This document shows positions 63,366-64,000 of a stretch of 64,000 bases of DNA, one piece after another (positions within the stretch are counted from its first letter, which is position 1; each line of letters opens with the position of its first letter). The notes beneath the pieces were generated by a model that worked only from the letters and a program-made list of their open reading frames with translations, ran no database searches and had not been told where the DNA came from. Made by a program: the position numbers and the translations under genes. Origin of the DNA: Lysobacteraceae bacterium. GTDB lineage: Bacteria; Pseudomonadota; Gammaproteobacteria; Xanthomonadales; Rhodanobacteraceae. The DNA lies in contig JAJFUF010000045.1 of NCBI GenBank assembly GCA_021372495.1, positions 1-64,000 on the forward strand. The letters run 5' to 3'.

Positions 63366-64000
63366 TTGAGCGCCGTGCCGCTGCAGGCGCGCATCGCCTT
63401 CGTGGTCGAGCTGGCGCGCCGCCTGCACCAGTACGGCACCGCCGCGCCGCGCCTGGAACAGGCGATCGACAAGGTTTCGCGCCGGCTGGGGCTGTACAGC
63501 GAGGTGTGGTCCAGCCCGACCGCGATCATCCTGTCGTTCTCCGACCGCGCCGGCGGCGGCGACGGTCTCGCGCAGATGACCCAGGTGATGCGCCTGCCGC
63601 CGGGCGACGTGCACCTCGCGCGGCTGTGCGAGGTCGACGCGATCGCCGATCGCGTCATCGACGGTGGGCTCGACATCGAGGAAGGCGCGCGCATGCTGCG
63701 CGCGCTGGCGCAGCCCGCCGGGCGCGGCGCGCTGGCCGCGATCGTCGCCAGCTACGGGCTGTCGGCCGCCGCGATCGCCACCCTGCTGCATACCTCGTGG
63801 GCGGACGTCAGCGTGGCCGGCGCGATCGGCGTGCTGATCGGCCTGATTACCGTGGCCGGCAGCGGCCGCCCGCGCGTGGCCGCCGCCGGCGAGGCGATCG
63901 CCGCGCTGGTGGCGACGCTGCTGGCGACGCTGATCAGCGCCTACGTCGTGCCGCTGGCGGTCCGTTCCGTGGTGCTGGCCGCACTGATCGTGCTGATGCC
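63366..64000 (+). CDS. ThrE-family threonine/serine exporter, N-terminal part
   Basis: The gene runs off the window. The visible 211 residues start with the cytoplasmic ThrE domain (about 1-105: ARIAFVVELARRLHQYGTAA to RVIDGGLDIEEGARML, with the ELARRLHQYGxxxxRLEQ signature), followed by at least four hydrophobic helices from about residue 115 onward. ThrE-type proteins export threonine and serine. The start is uncertain: a TTG at 63366 has GGGAG six nt upstream, and a GTG lies at 63375. An ATG at 63307 is in another frame. No ATG start is available near the conserved N-terminus. Confidence 0.85.
   Translation, partial: MSAVPLQARIAFVVELARRLHQYGTAAPRLEQAIDKVSRRLGLYSEVWSSPTAIILSFSDRAGGGDGLAQMTQVMRLPPGDVHLARLCEVDAIADRVIDGGLDIEEGARMLRALAQPAGRGALAAIVASYGLSAAAIATLLHTSWADVSVAGAIGVLIGLITVAGSGRPRVAAAGEAIAALVATLLATLISAYVVPLAVRSVVLAALIVLM

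Noticed and set aside
63307..63369. ATG start for the ThrE-type exporter
   Set aside because: This ATG is in a different frame from the conserved exporter sequence and its frame ends at the exporter start.

Overview
The window is a stretch of chromosome from a high-GC Gram-negative bacterium. I infer a gammaproteobacterium of the order Lysobacterales (Xanthomonadales: Lysobacter, Luteimonas, Dokdonella and relatives). The evidence is the gene content (BatD-type tail, thiS-thiG-trmB, BlaI with a BlaR1-TonB fusion, HemP behind a Fur box, RimK), the strongly GC-biased codon use, several genes whose -10 box sits 5-6 nt before the ATG (leaderless transcripts), and many short dispersed palindromes between genes. 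Genus cannot be fixed from this sequence alone. Genes are dense. I see no phage, no insertion sequence with a transposase, no CRISPR array and no rRNA; there is one tRNA.

Layout. 1-5.8 kb: BatD tail, macro-domain hydrolase, MarR regulator, GNAT acetyltransferase, SpoU RNA methyltransferase, secreted M28 peptidase, MscL, FAH-family hydrolase. 6.0-10.6 kb: a four-gene MacA/MacB-like ABC export system. 10.6-17.4 kb: EamA exporter, Ada-like alkyltransferase, small membrane protein, Rieske protein, SLC13 transporter, trmB, thiG, thiS. 17.5-26.3 kb: secreted FecR/DUF6600 protein, tRNA-Gly, rimK, a small secreted protein with a textbook sigma-70 promoter, BlaI and BlaR1-TonB, a candidate small RNA, an OmpR-type two-component pair. 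26.7-37.4 kb: ilvE and a methionine-cycle block (metF, ahcY behind an SAH riboswitch, metK), ppc and uup; a four-helix-bundle gene flanked by inverted polypurine/polypyrimidine tracts has landed at the start of metF. 37.5-49.9 kb: acyltransferase, dusB, NfeD-slipin pair, ribokinase and NupG-like permease, a GDT1 manganese exporter behind a yybP-ykoY riboswitch, aldo/keto reductase, hemP, and an ECF sigma/anti-sigma/PDZ operon. 50.0-51.9 kb: a three-gene operon of a Cys-rich MarR regulator, a periplasmic protein and a redoxin behind a near-perfect operator palindrome. 52.0-61.6 kb: a second four-gene ABC export system with a sigma-54 promoter and an upstream repeat array, followed by a DUF885 hydrolase and a sigma-54-type response regulator/histidine kinase. 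61.6-64 kb: SPFH-NfeD pair and the start of a ThrE-type exporter.

The most interesting unit is 51.9-61.6 kb: export genes, a -24/-12 promoter with clustered CTGTCCGCG sites, and a cognate-looking sigma-54 activator and kinase, which together look like a self-contained stress- or peptide-sensing export module. The methionine-cycle block is the clearest metabolic theme: metF, ahcY and metK supply, clear and rebuild S-adenosylmethionine, with ahcY controlled by its own substrate through RNA.
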